Assembly: GCA_964639765.1 (NCBI GenBank)
Contig: CAZXEN010000032.1
Span: 1 to 19,897, forward strand
Reading direction: 5' to 3'
Source of the DNA: Scybalousia_A sp964639765
GTDB taxonomy: Bacteria; Bacteroidota; Bacteroidia; Bacteroidales; P3
Length of the DNA: 19,897 bases
Of the stretch, positions 1-6,334 are shown piece by piece (position 1 is the first letter of the stretch; each line of letters opens with the position of its first letter). The position numbers were made by a program, and so were the translations under genes. The notes beneath the pieces were generated by a model that searched no databases, had not been told where the DNA came from, and saw only the letters and a list, made by a program, of their open reading frames with translations.

Positions 1-2
1 AC

Positions 3-55
3 AAAGCCCGAACGAACGACGGTTTTCCCTATAGGGGGAACGTTCGTTCGACCCT
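3..55 (+). repeat. GC-rich palindromic repeat, copy 1
   Basis: The element has 10-bp outer arms (CGAACGAACG and CGTTCGTTCG, exact reverse complements) around a centre with the palindrome CCCTATAGGG and a nested TTCCC/GGGAA stem. The 53 bases are identical to copy 3 in reverse complement. In plus orientation it is followed by an AT-rich stretch, so it could fold as a terminator-like hairpin for a gene left of the window, but that gene is not visible. It stands out from the AT-rich surroundings. Function is inferred; the repeat itself is seen directly. Confidence 0.9.
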
Positions 56-109
56 ATTTAATAGTCAAAATTAAGTATTATGTATTTTATATATTTTTAT
101 CCTAAATTT

Positions 110-158
110 GCCCGAACGAACGACGGAATTCCCTATAGGGGGAACGTTCGTTCGACCC
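110..158 (+). repeat. GC-rich palindromic repeat, copy 2
   Basis: Same element and orientation as copy 1, matching it over 49 bases except that the spacer tttt before CCCTATAGGG is aatt. Both 10-bp arms and the central palindrome are conserved, so the folded shape is kept while the spacer varies. It is followed by CCCCTCTTGTTTCTTTTTG, a moderately T-rich tail. Copies 1 and 2 are tandem with 54 bases of AT-rich sequence between them. Confidence 0.9.
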
Positions 159-460
159 CTCTTGTTTCTTTTTGTTGTGTTTTTGAATTTTGGAAGAAAA
201 GAAAATAAAAGGAACAACTTATTTCAAAATAACATATCAATTAACTTTACTTTGATACAAGACATCTAAATACAAAAAACGTAGAGCAATTATGTTGATG
301 TGTATTTTTTAATTCAAGACAAACAATAGAAATTAAAAAAAAGTAATACTTAACTCTTTGTAATATAAATAGTTGAAGTATTTTACTAAAGTATTGGTTT
401 TTGTATGTAAAAAAGGTATTTTCCTTAAGTCTTTGATTATCAAATGTAAAAGGTCTAAAA
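159..460. other. AT-rich intergenic stretch without a gene
   Basis: About 300 bases of A/T-rich sequence between repeat copies 2 and 3. The only open frame running through it (333-518, minus) starts inside copy 3 and encodes a low-complexity peptide with no recognisable family. I see no tRNA, riboswitch or perfect TAnnTTTG promoter element. Confidence 0.6.
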
Positions 461-513
461 AGGGTCGAACGAACGTTCCCCCTATAGGGAAAACCGTCGT
501 TCGTTCGGGCTTT
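461..513 (-). repeat. GC-rich palindromic repeat, copy 3 (inverted)
   Basis: Exact reverse complement of copy 1 over 53 bases. Read on the minus strand it lies about 30 bases after the stop of the aldo/keto reductase remnant, and its 3' side runs into CCCTTTTTAG, that is, a strong hairpin followed by five T. That placement fits a Rho-independent terminator for the leftward redox cluster. The convergent arrangement of copies 1/2 (plus) and 3 (minus) would then insulate two facing transcription units. The terminator role is inference. Confidence 0.9.
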
Positions 514-542
514 AGCACTGATTTCTATGTATGGTGTTTATC

Positions 543-818
543 TTAAAAAGGACATAACCATTTTGTTATTTCGGGGTTGTGATGAGAGCCGACAACAATA
601 GACTGTCCGGTATCCAGTTCAAGTATTCTGTCCATATCCTCAGCATTCAGTTCAAAGTCAAAAATATCAAGGTTTTGTTGCATCCTTTCTATATGGGAGG
701 ACTTAAGGACAATGATGACATCTCTTTGAAACAGGTATCTAAGGGCAATCTGTGCAGCACTCTTGTTGTACTTCTTGCTATTTCGGGAAGGCAGGGTTGT
801 GAAAAATCCCTTCTTGCC
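543..818 (-). pseudogene. Aldo/keto reductase, C-terminal remnant
   Basis: On the minus strand the frame ending at 543 reads as the last third of an aldo/keto reductase. It contains KSAAQIALRYLF, a conserved KSSHIERMQQNLDIFDFEL segment (the NADPH-phosphate-binding stretch in this family), then EDMDRILELDTGQS and the typical ending NPEITKWLCPF. The first roughly 190 residues, with the catalytic Asp/Tyr/Lys/His barrel, are absent. The frame begins directly after the stop of the flavodoxin gene and has no start codon near its 5' end. Between GKKGFFT and KKYNK the expected residues (like NPALPEIA) are scrambled, but LPEIAR is readable in another frame. This suggests several single-base deletions adding up to 3 nt. 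It is a decayed gene, originally probably another oxidoreductase of this cluster. Confidence 0.8.
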
Positions 819-821
819 TTA

Positions 822-1463
822 TTAGAAACCTAAACCTTTTATCCAATCAATAACTTTCTTCTCGTTTGTACGTACTTCATGACCGTAAATGGAGAAACCT
901 TTCAAGACATTTGCCTTAGGATAAGCCTGTTTTATATCCTCAACGCAAGAAGCCAGACCGCTACCCTCGTGTGTTGTGAAAGGAATAATGGTCTTGTTGT
1001 TTAAATCATATTTTTTGAAGAAAGTGAACATAACCTGAGGATAGGTTCCCCACCATACAGGACCGCCGATGAAGATTGTGGAATATTGGTCTATGTTTTC
1101 CACTTCTCCTTTGAAAGCAGGCAGCTCACCCTTGTTTGTTTCTTCTTTTGCAACCTGAATCAACTTGTTATAAGGCATATTATAATCCTTTTCAGCCACT
1201 ATTTCAAACTGTTTGCAGCCTATATGTTTGCAAATATAGTCTGCTACTATCTTTGTGTTGCCTACTTTAATGTTGCCTACAGAGTATTGCTCTCCAGCTT
1301 GTGAGAAGAATACTACAAGGACTTTTTCTTTGTTTGTATCTATTTGTGTGTTCATTGTTTTATTTGTTTTGTTATTATCGTTTTCGTTGTTGGCATTTGT
1401 TTTTGAACATGAAATGCAAAGCAATATTGTTGCTATACCCAATAAGCCTATTATCTTTTTCAT
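822..1463 (-). CDS. Flavodoxin-like lipoprotein
   Basis: 213 aa. The N-terminus is a lipoprotein signal peptide: MKK, a hydrophobic stretch, and Cys19 as the likely lipidated residue, followed by an Asn/Lys/Thr-rich linker to about residue 45. The rest is a flavodoxin fold: the FMN-phosphate-binding strand-loop VLVVFFSQAG, a GGPVWWGTYP loop of the type that contacts the isoalloxazine ring, and a final helix ending WIKGLGF. This resembles the flavodoxin_4 family often found beside aldo/keto reductases and SDRs in Bacteroidota. It should carry an FMN and transfer electrons outside the cytoplasm; its partner is unknown. It starts 21 nt after the SDR stop, so it is probably in the same transcript. 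The stop is directly followed by the aldo/keto reductase remnant. Confidence 0.85.
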   Translation of the reverse strand: MKKIIGLLGIATILLCISCSKTNANNENDNNKTNKTMNTQIDTNKEKVLVVFFSQAGEQYSVGNIKVGNTKIVADYICKHIGCKQFEIVAEKDYNMPYNKLIQVAKEETNKGELPAFKGEVENIDQYSTIFIGGPVWWGTYPQVMFTFFKKYDLNNKTIIPFTTHEGSGLASCVEDIKQAYPKANVLKGFSIYGHEVRTNEKKVIDWIKGLGF

Positions 1464-1484
1464 AATTTTTCCTTTCTATATTGT

Positions 1485-2321
1485 TTAATGTGTTTTTTTC
1501 AGGTATTGTAAATCTCCGTAGAAATAGGAAGCCGTTGTTCCTCCGTCGATAAGAAAGTCTGAGCCGGTGATAAACCTTCCCTTTTCACTCATAATGAACT
1601 GGGCCAAATCGCCTACCTCGTCAGGAGTTCCGGCACGCTTTGCAGGAGAAGACGACAGCATATTCCTATAACCTTCACCTCGTGGTCCTTTTAGTTCGTC
1701 AGCAGCCAAAGGGGTGATGATGATTCCAGGAGATATGGAATTGATTGTTGCACATCTCTTTGCCCATCGTGTTGCTTCAAACATAACTTTTAGGACATTG
1801 CAGCGTTTGGAGTATTGATATGCTTTCAAAGTATCTGTTATGTTTTTTACCAGAGGCAAGTCAAGAAGTTTTTCTGTTGGTGTTGTGGCTAAAAGCTCGC
1901 TGTCTTCGTCGGCAATGGCTCCCAACCGATGACCGCTTTGGGAAGAAATGACAACACAAGAACCTCCCTCAGCAATTACTTTGCCAAATTCTTCAATGAG
2001 AACAGCCGTGCCGTACATATCTACTTTTAAGATTTGTTCAACAGAGGCTTGCGAAGGGGATACTCCTGCCGCATTTATCAGGTATTTTATTTCTCCTTTT
2101 GATTTGGCAAAGTCTGCAAGTTCCAAAACAGACTCTCTGCTTGACAAGTCAAACTTAAGGGTAGAGACCTCAAAGCCTGCTTGTTCCAAGACCTGTTGTG
2201 CAGAAGCAAGATTTGTTTCACTGTAGTCGGCTATGACAATATGCTTGCCAGCACCTATTCTTCTGACTATGGCAAGACCGATACTTCCAGCACCTGTTAA
2301 TACTACTGTTTCTTTTGTCAT
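1485..2321 (-). CDS. Short-chain dehydrogenase/reductase (SDR)
   Basis: 278 aa, a normal length for a classical SDR. The dinucleotide-binding motif TGAGSIG is at residues 9-15, the NAAG stabilising motif at 83-86, the catalytic Ser at 127/128 in VVISSQSGH, and the catalytic pair Tyr168 and Lys172 in YQYSK. ISPGIIITPL and the C-terminal GSDFLIDGG also match the family. It should be a cytoplasmic NAD(P)-dependent oxidoreductase; the substrate cannot be read from sequence. There is an insertion between the Ser and Tyr (about 131-165) that is longer than usual and may shape the substrate pocket. The gene starts 24 nt after the NTF2-like gene and is followed 21 nt later by the flavodoxin gene, within the leftward redox cluster. 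Confidence 0.9.
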   Translation of the reverse strand: MTKETVVLTGAGSIGLAIVRRIGAGKHIVIADYSETNLASAQQVLEQAGFEVSTLKFDLSSRESVLELADFAKSKGEIKYLINAAGVSPSQASVEQILKVDMYGTAVLIEEFGKVIAEGGSCVVISSQSGHRLGAIADEDSELLATTPTEKLLDLPLVKNITDTLKAYQYSKRCNVLKVMFEATRWAKRCATINSISPGIIITPLAADELKGPRGEGYRNMLSSSPAKRAGTPDEVGDLAQFIMSEKGRFITGSDFLIDGGTTASYFYGDLQYLKKTH

Positions 2322-2345
2322 AATGTTTTTATATTTTTTTTTAGT

Positions 2346-2798
2346 TTAATAAGTTGAAGCTTGTGATTGATATTGCAACCATTTGCCATTTTGTTTGATG
2401 TACCAGAATTTTAGTTGCAGTCTCCAAGTATTTCTTCCGCCACCAAACACTGCTGCATTCACTATGCTTTGTCCTGTAAGAATAGCCTTGTTCCCCTCTA
2501 TGCTTACTTCCAAGTTTTCGTGCGTTGCAGAATAGTAGTTCAATGTTTCGTCAGCAATACAGCGCAGATAAGTTTCTTTATCCTGTTTCAAGCCTGTCAT
2601 GTGTATCAGTATAAAATCATCTGTCATCAGTCTGCTTAGTATGGCAGTGTCTTTGCTAACCATGTAGGAGTACATATCTTTGTAAGTCTGCAATATCTGT
2701 TCTTTGTCTGAAAAAGTGTCCATATTTTTCCCCATTTTGTTTTGAGAACAAGCACTGAAACCTATTATGCACAGAAAAATGACCAACAGCCTTTTCAT
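2346..2798 (-). CDS. NTF2-like (SnoaL/DUF4440-type) lipoprotein
   Basis: 150 aa. It has a short lipoprotein signal (MKRLLVIFLCIIGFSAC, Cys17 likely acylated). The mature part has the pattern of a cone-shaped NTF2-like fold: an opening helix (QILQTYKDMYSYMVSKD), then TAILSRLMTDDFILIHMTG, and late strands ending in the WRLQLKFWYIKQNGKWLQYQSQAST segment. These proteins are small ligand-binding or isomerase-like domains; no catalytic function can be assigned. Only 1 nt separates it from the stop of the upstream cupin gene, so translation is probably coupled. Its export matches that of the cupin/CMD and flavodoxin proteins of the same cluster. Confidence 0.8.
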   Translation of the reverse strand: MKRLLVIFLCIIGFSACSQNKMGKNMDTFSDKEQILQTYKDMYSYMVSKDTAILSRLMTDDFILIHMTGLKQDKETYLRCIADETLNYYSATHENLEVSIEGNKAILTGQSIVNAAVFGGGRNTWRLQLKFWYIKQNGKWLQYQSQASTY

Positions 2799-2799
2799 C

Positions 2800-3939
2800 C
2801 TATCTTGCTGTAAGGGTTGTCAATACTTTGCGTATAGGTTCGGAATATTGTCTGCCAAGATTGGTTTCAGTGATATTTAAGAGAGCATTCAGCTGTTCAG
2901 GTGTTATTCCTATATGAAGACACATCGCCATGTGTCCCATAGCCATAGGTTCCACTCCGCCCAAGCCTGCAAGCATACTTACGGTAAAAAGTTCCCTGTC
3001 CTTGTATGAAAGAAGGTCCCGTTCAAATATATCACAAAACAGATGTTCTTTCAAAAAAGTATCTATTACAGGAGCAAGTACTGCATACGCTCCTTTTGGA
3101 GCATCCTTGCTTACACCTGAAAGGTTTTCCAGCATTTCTGCTCCTCTTAGGTATTTGTCTCTTTTATCTTTGATGTCAGAACATTCTTTTCCCAAATTAT
3201 CCTTTATTCCTTTTGACTGTCTTTCTTTCAATAATTCATCCAAGGCTGTCAAAGCTCTAAGCGAACGGGGAAAACCACAATATGCGTATGCCTGAACCAA
3301 CAGCTCCTTAACTTCATTCACCGTCATATTTTCTTTAAAGGCCTCTTCTATTGCTTGTCTGAGCATAAAAAGATTTCCCTGTGCAGTGTGGTTTCCTAAA
3401 CTTACGATTGCTTTTTGGCGAGAAGAAAGAACAGCGTTTTCTTTTTCAAATATGTTTTTTGCGTCGTTGCACACTTTAAGATATTCTTTGTCATTCACAG
3501 CCTCAAGCCATGTTGTACCTCCTTCTCTACCGGGGTTGCATTCTATGGCAAGATGAGCAAACCAGCTCTCTGGTGCTGCTCCGTGCCAATGCTCTACATT
3601 TGGAAGAATTTCCACTACATCGCCAGGGTAAAGTCTCCGTGCTTGTTTTCCTCTTTCTTGGTAATATCCTATTCCTGCCGTGGCAATAAGCATCTGTCCT
3701 CCTGCATGTTTATGCCAATTGTTTCTGCAAGAAGGTTCAAAAGTAACATTAAACACAGGCACATTCAGTTCTTTGTTGAAAGAAACAACGGAGAGATAAC
3801 TCTGACCAATAAAGTATTGTGCAAATGCCTCATTCTTTTCTCCCATAGGATACGGCTGACGGAAATTATCGGGTTTTTGAGCTTTTATTGTTGTCATAGT
3901 TGCTATAATTATTAATATGAATACCAGTTTTGTCTTCAT
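2800..3939 (-). CDS. Exported cupin plus carboxymuconolactone decarboxylase-like protein
   Basis: 379 aa. A signal peptide covers residues 1-20 (hydrophobic core, AQ at the likely cleavage site). Residues 30-130 are a cupin with metal-binding candidates His76, His78, Gln82 and His117 (NNWHKHAGGQ and LPNVEHWHG). Two AhpD/carboxymuconolactone decarboxylase-like helical segments follow, about 170-240 (LGNHTAQGN, AYAYCGFPRSLRAL) and 290-375 (DRELFTVSMLAGLGGVEPMAMGHM). The redox CxxC of true AhpD is not present in either segment, so a peroxidase-reductase role is unlikely. Proteins with this mix are common in Bacteroidota and usually named only by domain. It lies 10 nt after the flavoprotein gene and 1 nt before the NTF2-like gene, clearly in one operon. 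Confidence 0.85.
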   Translation of the reverse strand: MKTKLVFILIIIATMTTIKAQKPDNFRQPYPMGEKNEAFAQYFIGQSYLSVVSFNKELNVPVFNVTFEPSCRNNWHKHAGGQMLIATAGIGYYQERGKQARRLYPGDVVEILPNVEHWHGAAPESWFAHLAIECNPGREGGTTWLEAVNDKEYLKVCNDAKNIFEKENAVLSSRQKAIVSLGNHTAQGNLFMLRQAIEEAFKENMTVNEVKELLVQAYAYCGFPRSLRALTALDELLKERQSKGIKDNLGKECSDIKDKRDKYLRGAEMLENLSGVSKDAPKGAYAVLAPVIDTFLKEHLFCDIFERDLLSYKDRELFTVSMLAGLGGVEPMAMGHMAMCLHIGITPEQLNALLNITETNLGRQYSEPIRKVLTTLTAR

Positions 3940-3949
3940 ATTTGAGTTC

Positions 3950-4579
3950 TTAGTGAATAAAATTCATAAATGTTTTTTCTTCTATTGCAGGAGGATTAAT
4001 ACCTGCTTTGTTGCCAGCATCAATACATTTAAGCACCCAAGCCATATTTTTTGCAAGAACACGCATTATTTGCAATCCTTCAGTGTCCTGCATTACTTCC
4101 TCTGGACTGGAACCATGTATAACGTTCCAATATCGTGAAGATATTATAGGCATCTGGTTATATGCAAGCCATTTCTGCATTTGGTCAAGAGTGGCAGAAC
4201 CTCCTGTTCTTCTCAATGATGAGATTACTGCCGCTGGTTTTCTAAGAAGATAATTGTTGCCAGCTCCGTCAGAAAAGAATGCTCTGTCCATAAACGAAGT
4301 CATCGCTCCAGACATGGAAGCAAAATGAACGGGACTTCCAAAAATAAAGCCGTCAGCCTCTTTTGCTTTTTCTGAAAATTGATTTACCACATCATTGAAA
4401 CAGCATCTTTGATGTTGATAACAAAATTCACAACCAATACATCCGTTTATTGCCTTGTTACCTATCCAAAATATTTCAGTATCTATACTTTCTGAAGTAA
4501 GAATTTCAGAAATATAGTTTAATGCTGTGTAAGTGCAGCCGTTCTTGTGTGGAGAACCATTTACCAATATTACTTTCAT
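3950..4579 (-). CDS. Iron-sulfur flavoprotein-like NAD(P)H-dependent FMN reductase
   Basis: 209 aa. The N-terminus VILVNGSPHKNGCTYTAL is the FMN-phosphate loop of the flavodoxin/NADPH-dependent FMN reductase superfamily. It is followed by a compact cysteine cluster at Cys47, Cys50, Cys53 and Cys59 (CX2CX2CX5C), which matches the pattern that holds a [4Fe-4S] cluster in iron-sulfur flavoproteins. GSPVHFASMSGAMTSFMDRAFF is the conserved dimer/flavin loop. It probably passes electrons through FMN and possibly an FeS cluster in the cytoplasm. It is the first gene after a well-formed -7 element (4603-4610) and starts the main redox operon downstream of the AraC-type regulator. Cluster binding is inferred from cysteine spacing. 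Confidence 0.85.
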   Translation of the reverse strand: MKVILVNGSPHKNGCTYTALNYISEILTSESIDTEIFWIGNKAINGCIGCEFCYQHQRCCFNDVVNQFSEKAKEADGFIFGSPVHFASMSGAMTSFMDRAFFSDGAGNNYLLRKPAAVISSLRRTGGSATLDQMQKWLAYNQMPIISSRYWNVIHGSSPEEVMQDTEGLQIMRVLAKNMAWVLKCIDAGNKAGINPPAIEEKTFMNFIH

Positions 4580-4602
4580 AGTTGTATAATCTTTAATTTT
4601 TG

Positions 4603-4610
4603 CAAAATTA
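4603..4610 (-). promoter_or_regulatory. -7 promoter element of the redox operon
   Basis: Minus-strand TAATTTTG matches the Bacteroidota -7 consensus TAnnTTTG and lies 23 bases upstream of the flavoprotein ATG. No good TTTG -33 element is visible at the expected 19-21 base distance, as would suit a promoter that needs an activator. The neighbouring AraC-type gene is the obvious candidate. Activation is inference. Confidence 0.55.
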
Positions 4611-4620
4611 TATATATAAA

Positions 4621-4652
4621 ATAAAAGGCAGTTTGTTAAAAATACCTTTTAT
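4621..4652. promoter_or_regulatory. Inverted repeat between araC-type gene and redox operon
   Basis: ATAAAAGG and CCTTTTAT, 8 bp each, are separated by 16 bases. The right arm overlaps the stop codon of the AraC-type gene, and the left arm is 10 bases upstream of the -7 element. It could be an operator for the regulator or a weak terminator of its transcript. The stem is A/T-rich and the following T-run is interrupted, so I favour neither strongly. Confidence 0.35.
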
Positions 4653-5476
4653 TTTTCACTTTTTCCCTTTTTTCTGTAATCTGAGGGAGATTGTTTCAGA
4701 AATTTTGTACTGTATTTTGAAAAATAACTGAGGGAGGAAAAATTGAAAAGGTCGGCTATCTGTGTGAGTGTAAGACTGGAATCTTTAAGATGTCTTTGCA
4801 GTTCTATGCTTGTAAACCTGTTTATCCAATAGTTTGCTGAAAAACCGCTTACAGTCTTGCATATCTGGGAAAGATGTTTGCTGGTGATGAAGAGTTTGTC
4901 TGCATAATAGCTTACTTCTCGGTGTTGTTTGTATTCTCCTTGCTCAAGCATAGTGAAAAACCTTTGTATTATATCGGCTTGGGAAGGGGATATGTGTTTT
5001 TCGTTACGGTTAATATGATAATGGAAGTCAAAATAATCTATAAAAAGTGAACGGAGAGCAGACTGCAATGCTTCCTGATAGAAATGATGCTCCTTGTTGT
5101 TCAGCCTGTCCTCCACATGTATAAAGTCTTTTTTGCATATACGTCTGCGTTTATCGTCAAGCCATATCACAGGATTGTTGAACAAGGATATTGTTCCCTT
5201 TATCTGATAACTGTTGTAAGGATTGGCAAGAGCGATGTAGTTTTCGGATACATAGATGCATGTTGCCTCAAAGTCCTTGGAGGGCTCTATATCACAGACA
5301 AGCTTTGTGATGGTGAAAATGGCACAGTCTCCAGCATTGATTGTAAAAAGCCTTTCATTGAAAACAACACTACAGGACCCTTTGTCACAATAGACATGGG
5401 CGATATAATCCTTTACCTTGTCGCTTCCAAGACTCCACAGGTCTTTTTCTATTATCACACCATCAAATTCTTTCAT
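4649..5476 (-). CDS. AraC-family transcriptional regulator
   Basis: About 275 aa. The N-terminal 150 residues look like a cupin-type sensing domain (FNERLFTINAGDCAIF). The C-terminal 100 residues are the paired helix-turn-helix of the AraC family: FITSKHLSQICKTVSG for the first, and LTLTQIADLFNFSSLSYFSK plus FLKQSPSDYRKK for the second, with the characteristic SPSDYR ending. I chose the ATG at 5476; a TTG one codon upstream would add one residue. It lies 14 nt after the small cysteine gene and 69 nt before the redox operon it probably controls. The family usually activates next-door operons in response to a small ligand, which is unknown here. Confidence 0.85.
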   Translation of the reverse strand: MKEFDGVIIEKDLWSLGSDKVKDYIAHVYCDKGSCSVVFNERLFTINAGDCAIFTITKLVCDIEPSKDFEATCIYVSENYIALANPYNSYQIKGTISLFNNPVIWLDDKRRRICKKDFIHVEDRLNNKEHHFYQEALQSALRSLFIDYFDFHYHINRNEKHISPSQADIIQRFFTMLEQGEYKQHREVSYYADKLFITSKHLSQICKTVSGFSANYWINRFTSIELQRHLKDSSLTLTQIADLFNFSSLSYFSKYSTKFLKQSPSDYRKKGKSEK

Positions 5477-5490
5477 CAAGAGAGAAAAAC

Positions 5491-5667
5491 TTATTTCAGA
5501 TTGTATTTCTTTTTTAGTTCAGCCTGCTTTTCAGCGTCCTGATGACTGAAATAGTTCTTCCAACCGGGGCAAAAACCTATATGCCATCGCCAAAATCTGC
5601 CTAAAAGAGACTTAGGCTTTTTGTCATAATACGCCCTGAACTTACAATTTTCACACGGATATGCCAT
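5491..5667 (-). CDS. Conserved small cysteine-containing protein
   Basis: 58 aa, starting ATG at 5667 and ending TAA at 5491. The sequence begins MAYPCENCKFRAYYDKKPKS and continues with LLGRFWRWHIGFCPGWKNYF and a Lys/Glu-rich tail. The CxxC near the start, a third Cys in FCPGW, and the aromatic RFWRWH segment suggest a metal-binding or compact structural role. I recall similar short, unnamed proteins in Bacteroidota and no established function. It sits 14 nt upstream of the AraC-type gene in the same direction, so the two are likely co-transcribed. No signal peptide or membrane segment is visible. Confidence 0.75.
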   Translation of the reverse strand: MAYPCENCKFRAYYDKKPKSLLGRFWRWHIGFCPGWKNYFSHQDAEKQAELKKKYNLK

Positions 5668-5701
5668 AATAATATTCTTTTTTGTTCCTTAATGACAAGC
5701 A

Positions 5702-5737
5702 TTGGCTTTGTTTTACTTTCTGTATGAGCAAAGCCAA
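5702..5737 (-). terminator. Possible terminator after the bacterioferritin-like gene
   Basis: Perfect 9-bp arms (TTGGCTTTG at 5702-5710 and CAAAGCCAA at 5729-5737) enclose an 18-base loop. It lies 14 bases beyond the end of the bacterioferritin-like gene and upstream of the small cysteine gene. The following T-stretch on the minus strand is broken, so termination efficiency is uncertain; it could also be an operator. Confidence 0.4.
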
Positions 5738-5751
5738 AGCTGTATGTTTTC

Positions 5752-6207
5752 TTACATTTGTCTTATCAGCCAGTTCTGGTAACCTATCTTTTCTATCAGG
5801 TCAAGTTGAGTCTCGCTCCAATACATATCTTCTTCCTCGTCTTTAAGATACTCTTTCATGATATCAAAAGTGGTAACGTCTTCGCATATCTCTGCCATGC
5901 ATTTTCTTAACAGTTCTATGCCGTTGATGGATACCTGTAGTTCATTCTTTACATACTCGCAAGGTTCATTTACAAGTTTTACTTCTGCCCTTGCTTCTTG
6001 CTTTACTTCTCCGCCAAGGTCAAGCAAACGGTCAATAAACTTATCCACCCATGACATTTCTTCTTCAAAGTGTGCTGTGTATTTTTCGCCAAGTTTCTCA
6101 AAACCCAAAGAAGAGAATATCTTTCCTTGCAGTTTGTGGGCAAAAGCTTGGTTTGACAGATTGGTTACAAAGAACTGTAAAGTGTCAATTGATTTTTGTT
6201 TGTTCAT
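5752..6207 (-). CDS. Bacterioferritin-like protein with degenerate ferroxidase site
   Basis: 151 aa, close to the usual 155-160 of bacterioferritin. It has the four-helix ferritin pattern, and the C-terminal segment YLKDEEEDMYWSETQLDLIE resembles the bacterioferritin DEEGHxDWxExELDLI motif. Placed without gaps against E. coli Bfr (from memory), the ferroxidase residue Glu51 is kept as Glu50, but Glu18 becomes Leu17, Tyr25 becomes His24, His54 becomes Trp53, and His130 becomes Asp. Met52, the haem ligand, is kept as Met51. Iron oxidation by the standard di-iron centre therefore looks unlikely, while haem binding between subunits remains possible. It is a single gene with its own promoter, downstream of thiH in the same direction. 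The fold assignment is firm; the function is uncertain. Confidence 0.75.
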   Translation of the reverse strand: MNKQKSIDTLQFFVTNLSNQAFAHKLQGKIFSSLGFEKLGEKYTAHFEEEMSWVDKFIDRLLDLGGEVKQEARAEVKLVNEPCEYVKNELQVSINGIELLRKCMAEICEDVTTFDIMKEYLKDEEEDMYWSETQLDLIEKIGYQNWLIRQM

Positions 6208-6290
6208 AATTTTTTGATTTTATTGTTATTAACTATGTATTTATCAACATTTTTTTCAAAAAAGTTTTGCTTGTTTTGCTTTTCAGACTG

Positions 6291-6322
6291 CAAAGTTCTG
6301 ATTTTTTTTTATAATTTGCAAA
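6291..6322 (-). promoter_or_regulatory. Promoter of the bacterioferritin-like gene
   Basis: On the minus strand a TTTG (-33 type, 6319-6322) is followed after 20 bases by GAACTTTG (6291-6298), one base from the TAnnTTTG -7 consensus. It lies in the thiH-to-bacterioferritin gap and gives an 80-base leader. Confidence 0.55.
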
Positions 6323-6334
6323 AGATTTTGATGT

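Noticed and set aside
3..513. CRISPR array
   Set aside because: Three repeats with unequal spacing and one inverted; no cas genes. Repeats are self-palindromic elements.
333..518. Minus-strand open frame of 61 codons
   Set aside because: It begins within repeat copy 3 and runs into low-complexity AT-rich sequence; no family resemblance.
579..833. Plus-strand open frame of 84 codons
   Set aside because: It is antisense to the aldo/keto reductase remnant, whose minus-strand translation has clear family motifs.
3415..3915. Plus-strand frame of 166 codons
   Set aside because: Antisense to the cupin/CMD gene; no motif, and the minus-strand frame has clear domains.
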